A program made the translations under genes and the position numbers. The notes beneath the pieces were generated by a model. That model did not search any database. It saw only the letters and a list, made by a program, of their open reading frames with translations, and had not been told where the DNA came from. Shown piece after piece: positions 8,753 to 17,303 of a DNA stretch of 64,000 bases (its first letter is position 1; each line of letters begins with the position of its first letter). The stretch comes from Paracoccus limosus (lineage in GTDB: Bacteria > Pseudomonadota > Alphaproteobacteria > Rhodobacterales > Rhodobacteraceae), in assembly GCF_009711185.1 (NCBI RefSeq), contig NZ_WMIF01000014.1:1-64000 (forward strand), given 5' to 3'.

Positions 8753-8785
8753 AGCGGGGCTGCTGCCCTGTTCTCGACAGCCCGG
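8740..8785 (+). promoter_or_regulatory. 14-bp hairpin competing with the tRNA-like fold and abutting the HEPN start
   Basis: CCGGGCTGTCGAGA (8740-8753) is perfectly complementary to TCTCGACAGCCCGG (8772-8785), with an 18-nt loop. The left arm is the same sequence that forms the 3' T stem and 3' acceptor strand of the tRNA-like RNA, so the two folds exclude each other. The right arm ends one base before the ATG at 8787 and covers the ribosome-binding region. There is no U tract after it, so it is unlikely to be a simple terminator. Confidence 0.6.
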
Positions 8786-8786
8786 G

Positions 8787-9521
8787 ATGACCATGGACCA
8801 AGCAGCGAAGTTAGCAGTTTTCCAAGCTCAAGTGCAGAATGCACGCTCATTGAAGACGGCGCTGCGGCAGGTGCACAGATGCGTCAACGATGCGCTTCGC
8901 TCAAACGACCAAGCACGGGTTTCGGCGTTCACCAAGACGTATGCGCTTCTTTTTTGTTCGTGGGCTGAAGCTAATTTCTCCAAGATTATTCATACGCCTT
9001 ATGGTTTTGAGATCGACGAGATCGAACAGATACAGAGGGCAAAGAGCGATGGAATAGCTGCCGCTTGGAAGAAGGCCGTTGATCTTGGATTGCGTCACCT
9101 CGACGCAAAAAGAGGTAGCTTTCAACCAAACACTAAGCGGAAGCTGTTCGAGGTAATAGATCTGCATGTGTTCGATCCAAGCCTATTCAGGAACAAACTT
9201 GCTCATGGCCAATGGACTGTAGCGCTGAACCGACAGAATGATTCTGTTCAAGCGGAACGTACTGCGCAGATTGCAGCGATGGACGTTGTAAAAGTGAGCT
9301 CATGGATCCGGGGGCACGAATTAATGGCCGAGGCTGTCGAAGCACTCATCGAGTCTCCTCGCAAGGCATTCATGCGCGACTGGTACCAGTATGTTGTTGA
9401 ACTAGAAGCAAATATTATTGGTGCTGAGCAAAGGAATTTACAGCAGCATATACAGAATTTGATTGATAAGGACGCTCGCACTGGTGCGCGAGCAAAGCGA
9501 CTTCGGACCGATAACTCGTAA
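8787..9521 (+). CDS. HEPN-motif protein, candidate RNase toxin/defence moron
   Basis: 244 aa, not matched to a named family. Residues 135-140 read RNKLAH followed by GQW, a good Rx4-6H HEPN ribonuclease motif of the RNxxAHG type; the flanks are mostly helical, fitting a HEPN fold. Codon use is much more AT-rich than in neighbouring genes, and it is inserted antisense to the late operon, which indicates recent acquisition. Starts at 8787 (MTMDQ) or 8793 have no good Shine-Dalgarno sequence. An in-frame ATG at 8697 lies inside the tRNA-like RNA. HEPN proteins commonly act as RNA-cleaving toxins or abortive-infection effectors; substrate and activity here are inference. Confidence 0.7.
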   Translation: MTMDQAAKLAVFQAQVQNARSLKTALRQVHRCVNDALRSNDQARVSAFTKTYALLFCSWAEANFSKIIHTPYGFEIDEIEQIQRAKSDGIAAAWKKAVDLGLRHLDAKRGSFQPNTKRKLFEVIDLHVFDPSLFRNKLAHGQWTVALNRQNDSVQAERTAQIAAMDVVKVSSWIRGHELMAEAVEALIESPRKAFMRDWYQYVVELEANIIGAEQRNLQQHIQNLIDKDARTGARAKRLRTDNS

Positions 9522-9538
9522 CGCCAATTCTTTCACGA

Positions 9539-10183
9539 TCAACGTCCGACTATTCCATCCACCCAGTTCGCCACAATCAGTCCTGGCACGCTGTCCAGCG
9601 CCCGGTCTGCATCTCGCGCCAGGTCGAGCCGCTTCGGCAGCTTCACCTGCGGCACCAGCAGGAAGATCGGCGCGGTGACCTTGCCGCGGCCGGTCTTCGA
9701 CCGCGACACCACCGCTTGGCCTTTCGTGTTCAGCCGCCCCTCGGCGACTAGCAGGCTCGGGCCCGTCCGGCGATAGACGAAGCGCAGGCGCAGCCCGCGA
9801 CGACGTTCCCATTCGCCGGGCGTGATCCTGCCGCCGCGCAGGGACTTGCCTGCGGCGGGCAGCGGGATCGCAAGCCAGAACCCGTCCTTCGAGCGGATCA
9901 GCGGGCCGGTGTCATGCGCGCCGACGATGACCGGGGCCTTCGACCAGACCAGCGCTGCCGCGTCCAGGCTCTCGCCCGATCTCGGGAAGTTCTGGCTCCG
10001 GATCGAGTTGGCGAGCCGGGGGCCGAGCCCCGCGCCGGTGATCTGCAACCGCCAGGCCGACTTCAGCCCGGACCCGGCCTCGCGCATGGCGGCCGTCACC
10101 GCACGTTCCCCCGCCGCGACCTCGGCCGCCATTATGGCTACGATGTCGGGATCGATGTCGAGCTTCAGCTTCATCACGGTCAC
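9539..10183 (-). CDS. DUF6441-type phage head-tail/minor tail protein
   Basis: 214 aa. The start is either GTG 10183, overlapping the previous stop as GTGA, or ATG 10174 (MKLKLDIDPD). The basic, Arg-rich body with GFWLAIPLPAAGK and the position between the FII-like connector and the tail terminator suggest a role equivalent to gp10/minor tail assembly proteins. The function is structural by context; no catalytic motif is seen. Confidence 0.7.
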   Translation of the reverse strand: MTVMKLKLDIDPDIVAIMAAEVAAGERAVTAAMREAGSGLKSAWRLQITGAGLGPRLANSIRSQNFPRSGESLDAAALVWSKAPVIVGAHDTGPLIRSKDGFWLAIPLPAAGKSLRGGRITPGEWERRRGLRLRFVYRRTGPSLLVAEGRLNTKGQAVVSRSKTGRGKVTAPIFLLVPQVKLPKRLDLARDADRALDSVPGLIVANWVDGIVGR

Positions 10184-10491
10184 GCCGGGCGCAGATCGAC
10201 GGTCCAGACCAGCCGCTCGCGGTCGCGGACGGGCTCGCCCTGGATGAGGAAGGCGTCGCCGTCGATCTCGATGCGGTCACCGGGGCGCGGGTTCGCCACC
10301 TCGGCGACGCGCAGGTCGATCCTCGTGGTCTCGGACCAGAGCCGCGCATCACCGAAATCGCTGATCGCATCGGCGCGACGGGCGACGGCACGCACCAGCA
10401 CGGGCGCGCCGCCGTCGGCGATGTAGACCGCGTCCCGGCCGATGTTGGGATCGGCGAAGAGCGCGCCGACGGCGGCGGCGAAGGCGCTCAT
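10180..10491 (-). CDS. Head-tail joining protein (lambda FII/Gifsy-2-like)
   Basis: 103 aa, MSAFAAAVGALFADPNIGRD, with IEIDGDAFLIQGEPVRD near the C-terminus. Size and position after the DUF2190 gene fit the FII-type connector that completes the head and docks the tail. Start ATG 10491 overlaps the DUF2190 stop (TGATG), showing translational coupling. Confidence 0.75.
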   Translation of the reverse strand: MSAFAAAVGALFADPNIGRDAVYIADGGAPVLVRAVARRADAISDFGDARLWSETTRIDLRVAEVANPRPGDRIEIDGDAFLIQGEPVRDRERLVWTVDLRPA

Positions 10492-10826
10492 CAGAAGGCC
10501 GCGTTCAGGCGCACCCGACCGATGGTGTCGCCCGCGCCGCCCGCCACCGCCTCGACGGCCACGCCTACAGGCGTGTTGTCGGTCGCGACCGTCGTGCAGC
10601 GCTTGTTGGTGTCGTCCCAATAGACCTTGGCGCCGACGGTCCAGGCTTGCGAGCCGACCTTGGTGATGTCGAAGACGCCGATGAGCGCGGTCTCGACGGG
10701 CTCGCCGAGGGCGGCGTCTCCGGCGGCGATGCCGAAGATGGAACCGACGAGCAGGCCATCGCCCGATGCGACGGCATAGGGCGCGCTCAGGGTGATGGTG
10801 TTGCCGGGCTGGACGAAGTTTTTCAT
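10491..10826 (-). CDS. DUF2190 capsid-associated protein
   Basis: 111 aa; MKNFVQPGNTITLSAPYAVA and the following GLLVGSIFGIA are typical of the DUF2190 family found next to phage major capsid genes. It is probably a capsid cement/decoration protein. It lies 74 bases downstream of the protease/capsid fusion in the head operon. Confidence 0.85.
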   Translation of the reverse strand: MKNFVQPGNTITLSAPYAVASGDGLLVGSIFGIAAGDAALGEPVETALIGVFDITKVGSQAWTVGAKVYWDDTNKRCTTVATDNTPVGVAVEAVAGGAGDTIGRVRLNAAF

Positions 10827-10900
10827 GATGGGGATCCTCGTGGAAAGACGAAGGGCGGCGCGTCAGGACCGCCCGCATGTCAGGGTTCAGGAAGCGCGCC

Positions 10901-12955
10901 TTACGCGCCCGGGTTCTTGTAGAGACCGCGCCAGTCGATGGCCTTGGCGCCGAAGTCGAGGCGGCACTTGATCTCGACGCCATCGACGTCGAAGCCGTTG
11001 CGGGTCTCGATGTACGCGCCCTGCTGACCCTCGAGATAGGCGTACTCGATGGTGTCGATCTGGTTCGGGCTGGCCGCCAGATACCAGGCGGTCTCGCTGG
11101 CGGCGTCGAGGCGCGGCTCGCTGATCGGCGCAAGCGTGCGGATAGACTGCGGCACCACGCTGGACGTGGCGGCGGGCACCAGGTTCTGCGCCACCAGCTG
11201 CTCGGCTTTCAGTTCCAGCGAGGCGGGCACGATCAGGAAGGCGGGGCGGACGTTCAGCACCGTCTTCTTGTCGAGGCCGGTCTGCTTGGCCATCGCCGCG
11301 CGCGCCGCTCCGACGCTGCCGACATCGAGCGCCGCACCGGTCCCCGCGAGGTTCTTGTGGGTGGTGTGGAAGAGCGCGTTGCCGTCGGCCATCGCCGGGT
11401 TGGCGGTGATGATGCCCCAGACGACATCCGACTCCAGCTGGGCGATGGAATTGCCGTACATCGCCGGGATGCGGGTGAATGCGTCCAGATCGTCGTTGAT
11501 CAGCGTCTGGCGGGTGATGGCGACCACCCGGCCATAGGTCTTGACCTTGTAGCTCTCCTTGCTCTCGCCCAGCGTCCCGCGCTTGAACTCACCGCTCTCG
11601 CCCACCTCCAGCAGTTGCGGGGCTTCGCCGAGCTGCACCCGGTGCATGGCCTTGAAGTCGGTGGCGAGCACCTGGCGGCAGAACAGCATGAAGGTGCGGG
11701 GATAGGCTTCGTAGGCCTGCCGCAGGGTCTTGTTGGTCACTGCCGACAGGATCTCGGGGAAGTCCGAGGTCGAGTGCAGCGCCCGGGTTGCCACCTCGTC
11801 GCGCGACAGGCCCCGCGTGTTGACCCCGGCATTGCCGAGGCTTTCGCGGGCCAGTTCCAGCAGCGTCATGCCGCGATACTGGCGCGCGGCGTCCTCCAGC
11901 TGGAACAGCGTGGGGCTGTAGCGGTGCAGAAGCGCGTTCGCCACCGCGTCGCGGCGGGTGATGCGCTCGTCACGGCCGCCGAGCGGGACGGAGACGTGGC
12001 CGAAGGTCCGGGTCTCGTCCGACTTCGCCGCGACCTGATCAAGGATCAGGCGGCGGGACTCGTCGACGCTGACGCCGCGCTTCACCAGGTCCTCGGCGAA
12101 GCCGCGTTCCAGGTTCAGCCGCCCGGCCAGATCGTAGATGGTGGAGACGCGATCGCGCTCGGCTTCGCGGGCGCGGGTGGCGACCGCCTCGGTGTCGGGC
12201 GCGGGAGTTGCCTGCGGCTTCGGCTGGCTGCGCGTCTCGCTGGCCGCGACCTTCGGGTCGGGCGCAGCCGCTTTCGGCTCGGTCATGGCGGTGTCCTCGG
12301 TTTCGACCGGCTCGGTCGGCTGAGTGGCGGGGGTCGCGGCGTCGAGCGCCGGGGTTTCGGTCTTGTCCGTCATCGGGATCGGTCCTTTCGTGGTGGAAGG
12401 GGCGTCCCGGCGGTGGAGGACGCAGTCGTGAAGGGGATGCTGGGCGCGGAAGCCCGCGGCGGGGTCTGCTCCGACGGCGACGGCGGAGACCTCGAACGGC
12501 GTCCAGTCCACCGCGCGCCAGAGCTCGCGGGCGGCCTCGGGCTTCGAGACCTCGAAGCGGTGGACCTGGTAGCCGATCGAGACGGCCCGGATGTGCCCGG
12601 CCTGGATGTCGCGCCAGATCGGCTCGACATCGGCACGCTCGGAGATCCGCACCAGGGCGATGCCGCGGCCGTTCTCGATCCGGGCCGAGCCCGGCACGAC
12701 CGAGCCGATCACCGCATCCAGCGTGTCAAGCTCGTGCACCTTCAGGAAGGGCGCGCCCGCGTTCAGCCGGTCGAGCCGGACATGGGCGGGGTCGAGGCTC
12801 AGCTCCTCGTCATAGGGCTCGCCGAAGAAGGTCGCGCGCCGGACGCGGGCCCCGGCCGACCAGACCACCTCGACGGTGCGGGTGTCGGCATCAGCCGTGT
12901 TCGGCGCAAGCTCCGCCGACCGGCGCATGGCCGGCAGTTCGATCATCGTGTCCAT
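10901..12955 (-). CDS. Prohead protease-major capsid protein fusion
   Basis: 684 aa. Residues 1-190 resemble an HK97-type S78 prohead protease; His74 (LKVHE) and Ser126 (AVSIGY) are in the expected positions for catalytic residues. A Pro/Ala/Thr-rich linker (about 190-270) leads to a scaffold-like helical segment and then a Mu/HK97-like major capsid domain with conserved phrases such as LINDDLDAFTRIP and NALFHTTHKNL. Such fusions self-process during head maturation. It is encoded between portal and DUF2190, as usual for this head type. Confidence 0.9.
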   Translation of the reverse strand: MDTMIELPAMRRSAELAPNTADADTRTVEVVWSAGARVRRATFFGEPYDEELSLDPAHVRLDRLNAGAPFLKVHELDTLDAVIGSVVPGSARIENGRGIALVRISERADVEPIWRDIQAGHIRAVSIGYQVHRFEVSKPEAARELWRAVDWTPFEVSAVAVGADPAAGFRAQHPLHDCVLHRRDAPSTTKGPIPMTDKTETPALDAATPATQPTEPVETEDTAMTEPKAAAPDPKVAASETRSQPKPQATPAPDTEAVATRAREAERDRVSTIYDLAGRLNLERGFAEDLVKRGVSVDESRRLILDQVAAKSDETRTFGHVSVPLGGRDERITRRDAVANALLHRYSPTLFQLEDAARQYRGMTLLELARESLGNAGVNTRGLSRDEVATRALHSTSDFPEILSAVTNKTLRQAYEAYPRTFMLFCRQVLATDFKAMHRVQLGEAPQLLEVGESGEFKRGTLGESKESYKVKTYGRVVAITRQTLINDDLDAFTRIPAMYGNSIAQLESDVVWGIITANPAMADGNALFHTTHKNLAGTGAALDVGSVGAARAAMAKQTGLDKKTVLNVRPAFLIVPASLELKAEQLVAQNLVPAATSSVVPQSIRTLAPISEPRLDAASETAWYLAASPNQIDTIEYAYLEGQQGAYIETRNGFDVDGVEIKCRLDFGAKAIDWRGLYKNPGA

Positions 12956-12960
12956 GAAGG

Positions 12961-14505
12961 TCAGTCCTGTTGGTCGGCCTGCGCCGTGTCGGTTTCATCC
13001 GCTTCAGCGGAGGGATCGTCGGCGGCTGGGTCGGTCGCCGGATCGCTGGTCTGGGCGCTGCCGGTCTTGGTGACGCGGCGCGGGTCGCTGTCGAGCACCA
13101 GCCCCAGCGCGTCGAGTTTGGCATTGGTGGCGGCGATCTCGGCCAGCACGGCGTCCGGGTTGCGGCCCTGCCGGGCGATCACCTCGGCCAGCGTCATGGT
13201 GCCGGAGCGGATCGACAGCAGGTTCGCCATCGCGTCCTTCTGCGGATCGACCGCCTCGAACTTCGGCGGCGACCATTCGACCGGCACGATCGGCGACGGG
13301 ATCTGCCCCGCCGCCCATGCGGCTTCCGTGAACCAGCGCCAGACCGGGGCGCAGAACATCGGGATGAACAGCTGCCACTGCACGGCGTCGATCTGGCGGC
13401 GGAACTCCACGAGCCCGGCCCGGATCGAGGAATAATTGACCTGGCTGAGATCGCCGGTCAGCAGCTCGTAGGGCACCCGGAACCCGGCCGAGATCGTGTG
13501 CAGGCTGGCCCGCTTGTATTCGCCGTAGCCGCCGGTGGCCGACGGCTGGTTGAACCGGATGTCCTTTCCGCCGCGGGCATAGGCGATCAGTCCCGGCTCG
13601 AACTGCTCGACCCGGTTGCCGTCGGCATCGACAACCGAGGGCGCGATGCCCTGCTGCGCCTCGTCGTCGCTGAAGACGATGGCGGTAACGCAGGCTTCGG
13701 TCTTCTTGCGGACCAGTTCCGCCACCTCGTAGTCGTCGAGATCGCGCAGGGCCCGTATGACCGGCGCGCCCCAGGGAACGCCGCGCGCCTGCGTGCGCTG
13801 CTTCTCGTAGATGTGCGCAATCTCGGTCGCGGGGACCGGGCGGCTCTGCAACCCGTTCTGCAAGGCCCCGTAGGCGTCGCCCGGATGTTCGGCATGGAGC
13901 CAGTAGGCCCGGCGCTTGCCGACCGGGTCGAACTCGATCCCCTGGACCAGCCGTCCCGCGCCGATGGCGCCGGATTTGGTGGCGTCGAGGAAGTCGGCCT
14001 CCAGCACCTGCAATTGCAGCGGCACCGGCAGACCGTCGCTCGCGCGCCGCAGACGGCGGCGCACCATCACCTCGCCCGCCTCGACCATCTCGCGGCAGAT
14101 CAGCGTCTGCAGCCCGTAGAAGTCGAGCTGACCGTCGGCGTCGCACTCCGCCGTCCAGCGCTCGAACAGCGCGTCGACCTTGCGGTCCAGCTTGTCGTCC
14201 CCGCTGGCGGCGCGCGGCATGATACCAGCGCCGATGATGTTGTTGACCAGCACCGCCACCGCCTTCGCGGCATGAGGGTTGTTGCGCACCAGATCGCGCA
14301 TCCGGTCGCGCAGCAGCGCCCCGGCGACGCCGATCTCGGTGTCGGCCGAGGATCCCGGCGCGCGCCAGCCCTCGGTGCGACGCCCGCGCGCGGCGCCGTC
14401 ATAGCCCCGCGTCAGGGTCTCGAACGCCTGACGCGCCATCACGCGGCGGGCCGCCATGCGCGGTGCCACCGATGCGATGGCATGGTCGAACCAGTTCGCC
14501 GACAT
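12961..14505 (-). CDS. Phage portal protein, lambda family
   Basis: 514 aa. It has the lambda-type portal opening MSANWFDHAIASVAPRMAARR, the RDLVRNNPHAAKAVAVLVNN block and a characteristic central region (VNYSSIRAGLVEFRRQIDA). It forms the dodecameric ring at the packaging vertex. Its start overlaps the gpW-like stop (TGATG), and the capsid gene begins five bases after its end. The acidic C-terminal tail (about the last 35 residues) is low complexity. Confidence 0.93.
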   Translation of the reverse strand: MSANWFDHAIASVAPRMAARRVMARQAFETLTRGYDGAARGRRTEGWRAPGSSADTEIGVAGALLRDRMRDLVRNNPHAAKAVAVLVNNIIGAGIMPRAASGDDKLDRKVDALFERWTAECDADGQLDFYGLQTLICREMVEAGEVMVRRRLRRASDGLPVPLQLQVLEADFLDATKSGAIGAGRLVQGIEFDPVGKRRAYWLHAEHPGDAYGALQNGLQSRPVPATEIAHIYEKQRTQARGVPWGAPVIRALRDLDDYEVAELVRKKTEACVTAIVFSDDEAQQGIAPSVVDADGNRVEQFEPGLIAYARGGKDIRFNQPSATGGYGEYKRASLHTISAGFRVPYELLTGDLSQVNYSSIRAGLVEFRRQIDAVQWQLFIPMFCAPVWRWFTEAAWAAGQIPSPIVPVEWSPPKFEAVDPQKDAMANLLSIRSGTMTLAEVIARQGRNPDAVLAEIAATNAKLDALGLVLDSDPRRVTKTGSAQTSDPATDPAADDPSAEADETDTAQADQQD

Positions 14506-14714
14506 CAGCGATCCCCGCGCGAGAAGCCAGCCAGCCCGGCCACCGGCAGCGGCCGTGTGGTGCCTGCGATGGCGCGCTCGATGGTGCGAATGCGGGCGAG
14601 CAGATCCTCAGCCGAGCCGTAATCCACCGACTTACCGTCATAGCTGACGCGGGTCGTGCCGCTGGCATAGGCCCGGCGCAGGGCCGAGAGCTCGGTTTCC
14701 GTCCAGTCGGTCAT
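14505..14714 (-). CDS. gpW-like head completion protein
   Basis: 69 aa from MTDWTETELSALRRAYASG. The small alpha/beta gpW family is characterised by an N-terminal helix and the VSYDGKSVDYGS hairpin, both visible. gpW stabilises packaged DNA and provides the site for FII attachment. Start ATG 14714 overlaps the terminase stop as TGATG, favouring it over the Met three codons upstream. Confidence 0.88.
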   Translation of the reverse strand: MTDWTETELSALRRAYASGTTRVSYDGKSVDYGSAEDLLARIRTIERAIAGTTRPLPVAGLAGFSRGDR

Positions 14715-16729
14715 CAAAACCATCCTCCACGCCGCCCGAGCCAGTCGGAGCGGCGCTTGCCCTGCGGGGCCTGTCCCGGCCGGTTGATCTGTCCCGCGGG
14801 ATCGGTGTCGGTGGGGGCCGCCCCGAGCTGATCCTCAAGGTCGCGCCATTTCTCGTCGGGCCAGCGGTCCGCGCCTGCAATCCAGGCGGCGGCGCGGGCA
14901 TAGACGCGGCAATCCAGCGCCTCGTTGCGTTCGCGCAGCTTCTGCCATTCCAGCCGGGCGAAGCCGCGCTTCGTTCGCACCGTCACCAGCTGTTCGGCCA
15001 CGAACTGCTTGAGCCATTCGTTCTCGACCCAGTGCGGCAGGTGCACCGAGCCGGGCGGGAACGCGGCACCGTCGGCCATGTCCTCCTCGGTCGGGCGCGC
15101 CAGCCGCAGGAAGCGGTACGTCTCGGCCTTGAAGGTCGAGACAGCCACGGTCCAGAGCCGCGCCCCGCGCCGCAGGCGTTTACCACCCTCGGTCGCGTCG
15201 ACGAAGGTCGGCCCGGATACCGGGCTCGAGCGGTTGAACCCCTCGACGCCCTTCACCGGTGACACCTGCCCAACCCCCTGCGCCCGCGACCAGGAATAGA
15301 CCGCCGGGGCCTCGTAGCCGGTGTCGATGGCGAGCCGCGCGATTCTGAGATGCGCGCCGCATTCGTGCGGCCAGCTTCTGTCCAGCAGCGCGGTCAGCTC
15401 CGACCAGGCGTCATGCCGATCGGGTCCACCCTCGATCACGACATGATCGACGAGCCAGGACTCAAGTCCGCGGCCCCAGGCCCAGACGTCGACCTCGATC
15501 CGGTCCTTCTGCACGTCGGCTCCGGCCGTCAGGAACAGCCCGCCCGCAGGCACCGTGCCGGACGTCCAGCGCTCGCGCCGGTCGTAGAGCCGCTGCCAGT
15601 CCGGGGCTTCTCCGGTCTCGACCCAGGTCTCGCCAAGGATCGTGTTGCGGAACGCCTTGATCGCCTCGTCCGACCCCTGTGCCGCATCCCATGCCCGCAC
15701 GATCCGCTCCCAACTCAGCCAGCCGATCGGCGAATAGAGCGCCGAGAGGTGATACCCGACCGTGTTCGGATCGGCGGCCGTGGCGGTCGCCCGCCATTCG
15801 CCGCCCTCCAGCATCGCCGTCTTGTGGTGCTCCGCGATGGGCGTCTCGCAGCCCTCGCAGTGATATTCCGCCGTGTCCGGGCGGCCCTTCTGCCAGCGCA
15901 GCCGGTCGAACTTCAGCCACTGCATCGCACCGCAATGCGGGCACGGCACGAAGAACCGCCGCTGGTCGCTGGCCTCGTATTCCCGCTCGATCCGGCTGAG
16001 CCCCCGGATCGTGGGCGTCGAGACCAGGAACACCTTGCGGCGATGGGCGAAGGTCAGAGACCGCGCTTCCGCCAGCGTCACCGGATCGCCTTCCTCGTCG
16101 GCGGACGCGGGATATGCATCGACCTCGTCGAGAAAGATGTAGCGCGCCGGTGTCGAGCGCAGCCCGACAGCCGAGTTCGCGCCCGTCATGATCAGGATGC
16201 CGCCCGCGAACTCCTTGGACAGCATCGTGTTGCCCGCATCGCGCGAGCGCGCCGGTTTGACCCGCTCCCGCAGGTCCGGGCTTTCGTCGATCAGCGGGTC
16301 GATCCGCTGCCGCGAGTTCCGCTTGGCCAGTTCCACGGTCGGCTGGACCGCGAGCATCGGTCCCGGCGCCTGGTGGATGGCGAACCCGATCCAGTTGTTG
16401 CCCGCCTCGGTCGCGCCGACCTGCGCGGCTTTCATGAACACGATCCGCTGCGTGGGATCGCCAGGCGACAGCCGGTCCATGATCTCGCGCATGTAGGGCG
16501 TGCGCACCGTGCGGTATCGCCCGGGCTCGGCCGAGGCGCGCCCCGACAGCATCCGGTGCCGGTCCGCCCATTCCGAGACGGTCAGGTCCGGGTCGGGCCG
16601 CAGCCCGCTGCCCCAGGCGCGCAGGATCTCGCCCGCGCCGTCGAAGTCCCTTAGGCCGCCAAGATCATCGCAACGCTCATCGGAAGTCGGGCCGGACCTT
16701 GGCGAGTTCGTCGAGGTGGGCGCGTACAT
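14714..16729 (-). CDS. Terminase large subunit, GpA family
   Basis: 671 aa, full length for lambda gpA-type terminases. The ATPase has a Walker A-like KAAQVGATE (residues 100-108) and Walker B YIFLDE (197-202) with the SAVGLRSTP block between them. A zinc-type CPHC...CEGC pair lies near 260-290, and the C-terminal nuclease domain includes AGADVQKDRIEV. It cuts concatemers and powers DNA packaging with the small subunit encoded just upstream, whose gene overlaps it by 53 bases. Confidence 0.95.
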   Translation of the reverse strand: MYAPTSTNSPRSGPTSDERCDDLGGLRDFDGAGEILRAWGSGLRPDPDLTVSEWADRHRMLSGRASAEPGRYRTVRTPYMREIMDRLSPGDPTQRIVFMKAAQVGATEAGNNWIGFAIHQAPGPMLAVQPTVELAKRNSRQRIDPLIDESPDLRERVKPARSRDAGNTMLSKEFAGGILIMTGANSAVGLRSTPARYIFLDEVDAYPASADEEGDPVTLAEARSLTFAHRRKVFLVSTPTIRGLSRIEREYEASDQRRFFVPCPHCGAMQWLKFDRLRWQKGRPDTAEYHCEGCETPIAEHHKTAMLEGGEWRATATAADPNTVGYHLSALYSPIGWLSWERIVRAWDAAQGSDEAIKAFRNTILGETWVETGEAPDWQRLYDRRERWTSGTVPAGGLFLTAGADVQKDRIEVDVWAWGRGLESWLVDHVVIEGGPDRHDAWSELTALLDRSWPHECGAHLRIARLAIDTGYEAPAVYSWSRAQGVGQVSPVKGVEGFNRSSPVSGPTFVDATEGGKRLRRGARLWTVAVSTFKAETYRFLRLARPTEEDMADGAAFPPGSVHLPHWVENEWLKQFVAEQLVTVRTKRGFARLEWQKLRERNEALDCRVYARAAAWIAGADRWPDEKWRDLEDQLGAAPTDTDPAGQINRPGQAPQGKRRSDWLGRRGGWF

Positions 16730-17273
16730 GTTTCTCCAGGACCTTCTGCATCGCGGCTGGCTCCACGGTGATCTGCTGGCCCGTCGCGTCGCGACACGAG
16801 GCCGAGAGCTCGGCCGCCATCAGCGCCGCCGCGCGCGCAGGCCAGTTCACCCACGCGTCCCGTTCCTCCCGCGCCAGCCGGAACACCAGCGCCAGCGCGC
16901 GGGCCCGCTCGATCAACTCCTCCTTCAGCTTCTGCAGACGGATGCGCCGCTCCTGCGCCTTCAGCACCTCGTTCGCGGTCTTCGCCTGCAGAAAGGTCGT
17001 GCCGCCGCCCACCGCCGGAACAGCCAGACCCTGTTCGCGCAGCGTGTCGCCGACAGCGGCCACCGCCGCCTCGGGGACAGGCTTCAGCTTCGGCGCGGGC
17101 GGCTTGCGGGTCTTCGACGGGTCCGTCGTCTCGGCCCGTCTGGCGTCGCTGGCGGCCGCATTGATGCTGCCGTCGGGATAGAGCACCAGCCGCTCGGCCG
17201 TCTTCGCCTTCTGGATCGCGCCCCGCGACAGCCCGACATGCGCGGCGTACTGGCGCTCGCTCATGCCCTGCAT
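16677..17273 (-). CDS. Terminase small subunit-like DNA-packaging protein
   Basis: 198 aa. The N-terminal helix-turn-helix (MSERQYAAHVGLSRGAIQKAK) resembles Nu1/small-terminase DNA-recognition domains, followed by a long charged coiled-coil region (KAQERRIRLQKLKEELIERA). Starts at 17273 or 17264 are both possible. It is the first gene of the late operon, directly upstream of the large terminase, and should bind the packaging site. Confidence 0.8.
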   Translation of the reverse strand: MQGMSERQYAAHVGLSRGAIQKAKTAERLVLYPDGSINAAASDARRAETTDPSKTRKPPAPKLKPVPEAAVAAVGDTLREQGLAVPAVGGGTTFLQAKTANEVLKAQERRIRLQKLKEELIERARALALVFRLAREERDAWVNWPARAAALMAAELSASCRDATGQQITVEPAAMQKVLEKHVRAHLDELAKVRPDFR

Positions 17274-17303
17274 CGACGGCTCCGATTATCATTCAAGATC
17301 ATG

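Noticed and set aside
10877..13435. 852-aa plus-strand open frame
   Set aside because: Antisense to the protease/capsid fusion; no recognisable domain and typical shadow composition.
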